From positions 92,367 to 135,923 of the forward strand of contig DJMM01000035.1 of assembly GCA_002435365.1 (NCBI GenBank): a stretch of DNA of 43,557 nt, written 5' to 3'. Below are positions 42,647 to 43,557 of the stretch, piece by piece. Origin of the DNA: Ignavibacteriales bacterium UBA6490 (GTDB lineage: Bacteria; Bacteroidota; Ignavibacteria; Ignavibacteriales; Ignavibacteriaceae). Both the position numbers and the translations under genes were made by a program. How positions within the stretch are numbered: the stretch's first letter is position 1; every line of letters starts with the position of its first letter. Under the pieces are notes generated by a model. It was not told the origin of the DNA and did no database searches. It worked only from the letters and a program-made list of their open reading frames with translations.

Positions 42647-43174
42647 TTAAAATTTAAAATCAACCCCTACATCAAGTGCGCCATATCCCAGAGTTCCAAA
42701 ACCTATTCGTGAGGATAATGCAAGGTTTGGCTGAAGCCAGTACCTCAGACCGCCATGTAAACCAAGCCATATACCTCCGTATGATGGTTTATCGTAAAAA
42801 ACTCCCGTCGGCCCGCTGAATTCAACCGAACCAGCATCAAATGCCAGAACAAGCCCCGCCCATGGATCAAATCTGTTATCATCAACTTTAAAATGATAAT
42901 TTCCCTGTGCTCCGATCAGAAAATCGGTATAACTCCATTTGCCAAGGCGGTAGTTTTCCGAATAGGACCAGAAGCGGATTATTCCGCCAACCCCCACCTT
43001 GCCGAAATTTTCAATCTCCATTCCATATTCATAACCGGCGCCTAACTGATATGTTGAACCTAAAAAGGATAAACCAAGCATTGGCCCTACATAATGATTG
43101 CCAACCGTAAACTGCGCGAAGGATGAAGATATCGCTGTACTCAGAATAATTATTAATAATATTTTTCTTATCAT
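42647..43174 (-). CDS. Small outer-membrane beta-barrel-like protein
   Basis: 175 residues. Signal MIRKILLIIILSTAISSSFAQ, then repeated Gly- and aromatic-rich strands (HYVGPMLGLSFLGSTYQLGA, GVGGIIRFWSYSEN, DFLIGAQGNYHFKV, DPWAGLVLAFDAG, YGGIWLGLHGGLRYW, LSSRIGFGTLGYGALDVGVD) ending in F-K-F, the C-terminal aromatic typical of outer-membrane barrels. It is probably an 8-strand barrel of unknown role. Single gene with its own terminator. Confidence 0.78.
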   Translation of the reverse strand: MIRKILLIIILSTAISSSFAQFTVGNHYVGPMLGLSFLGSTYQLGAGYEYGMEIENFGKVGVGGIIRFWSYSENYRLGKWSYTDFLIGAQGNYHFKVDDNRFDPWAGLVLAFDAGSVEFSGPTGVFYDKPSYGGIWLGLHGGLRYWLQPNLALSSRIGFGTLGYGALDVGVDFKF

Positions 43175-43557
43175 TTCCTGTTCCCTTCAATTTCTGAAAA
43201 ATTACATTATAAAAATAAGTCAGTTAATTATTAAATAACAGTTTTAAATCCAAGCATATTATGATGAGCTCGCTTTTAATTGTTATGTAAATCAAGTTAT
43301 AATTTCAAATTACGCCGGTTTGTAAATGATCATGATCGTATTTGGTATTACTTCCGCCACTCCTCCGGCTTACTCCCGGCATACTCCCGGCACAGTCAGC
43401 TAAATTTGCCTTACAGAGCCGTAAGAAGGACGAACTTTGGACGATTTTGTGAGGCTGTAAAAAGAGAAGATGAACACTGCAGGCTTTATTAATAGCTATT
43501 AAAAACGGATTTTGATTTTAGCAGGAGCTGAGGATCCATTTCAATATTAAGTGAATT
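43175..43557. other. Non-coding end of window
   Basis: 383 bases with no supported gene. They hold the 11-nt periodic array (43342-43396) and its possible partner arm. The frame spanning 43280-43492 runs across the array and has no family match. The next gene must start beyond the window. Confidence 0.6.
43342..43430. repeat. 11-nt periodic array (locus C)
   Basis: Five units of exactly 11 bases: TTGGTATTACT, TCCGCCACTCC, TCCGGCTTACT, CCCGGCATACT and CCCGGCACAGT (43342-43396), with the central G at 43345, 43356, 43367, 43378 and 43389. A possible inverted partner CGTAAGAAGGA (43420-43430) matches the complement of the third unit at eight of 11 bases, so the hairpin is weaker than in loci A and B. 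The array has the same period and the same pyrimidine-rich strand bias as locus A. Confidence 0.7.

Noticed and set aside
43280..43492. 70-codon plus-strand frame across locus C
   Set aside because: It runs through the repeat array and has no domain pattern or ribosome site.

Overview
The window looks like chromosomal DNA from a member of the Ignavibacteria (Bacteroidota/Chlorobiota group). This is inferred from three things. Secreted proteins end in the NYPNPFNPST type-A C-terminal sorting signal of the type IX secretion system. The cbb3 oxidase has CcoN and CcoO fused. The gene mix (POT-like MFS, CstA, a DPP-IV type S9 peptidase, ETF/acyl-CoA dehydrogenase, HslUV, RpoN) fits an aerobic or microaerophilic protein- and peptide-consuming heterotroph. 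No species name can be read from sequence alone. No tRNA, rRNA, CRISPR array, prophage, transposase or secretion machinery was seen.

Layout. 1-2.6 kb: a truncated DUF192 gene, an alpha/beta hydrolase, a rubrerythrin with a clear terminator, and a small lipoprotein. 2.7-6.0 kb: a probable two-gene peptide uptake unit (POT-like MFS then CstA). 6.2-8.1 kb: two tandem paralogous secreted choice-of-anchor V-like proteins with T9SS signals and an unusual CxCH motif. 8.3-11.1 kb: a secreted subtilisin-like protease. 11.2-19.4 kb: a compact cbb3 oxidase operon on the plus strand, ordered ccoI, ccoS, ccoNO fusion, ccoQ, ccoP, ccoG, ccoH and a TauE/SafE-DsbD-like membrane protein. Most junctions overlap or nearly touch. 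ccoS lacks an ATG and appears to start at ATT. 19.8-20.5 kb: an outer-membrane barrel. 20.7-24.6 kb: etfB, etfA, an acyl-CoA dehydrogenase and a small unknown gene, closed by a strong hairpin terminator shared with a convergent outer-membrane gene. 25.9-30.5 kb: a minus-strand run of a DUF3109 gene, rpoN, an ICMT-like methyltransferase, hslV and hslU. 30.8-32.7 kb: carbamate kinase overlapping ornithine carbamoyltransferase. 33.0-38.4 kb: a short-chain dehydrogenase and a 1545-residue repeat protein of lamin-tail and CARDB-like domains. 38.4-43.2 kb: a small Cys-pair protein, a DPP-IV type peptidase, a DUF6064 membrane protein, a YtxH protein and an outer-membrane protein.

The gene content suggests a coherent way of life. 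Secreted or periplasmic proteases (S8, S9) produce peptides, POT-like and CstA transporters import them, ETF/acyl-CoA dehydrogenase and carbamoyl-phosphate enzymes process carbon and nitrogen, and the high-affinity cbb3 oxidase respires at low oxygen.

The most unusual structure is non-coding. Three separate intergenic regions (about 19538-19629, 32825-32917 and 43342-43430) each hold about five tandem units with an exact 11-nt period. Unit sequences differ between loci, and the pyrimidine-rich array is paired with a purine-rich inverted arm (clear in two loci, weak in the third). I do not recognise this as a named repeat family and treat it as the best candidate for something undescribed.
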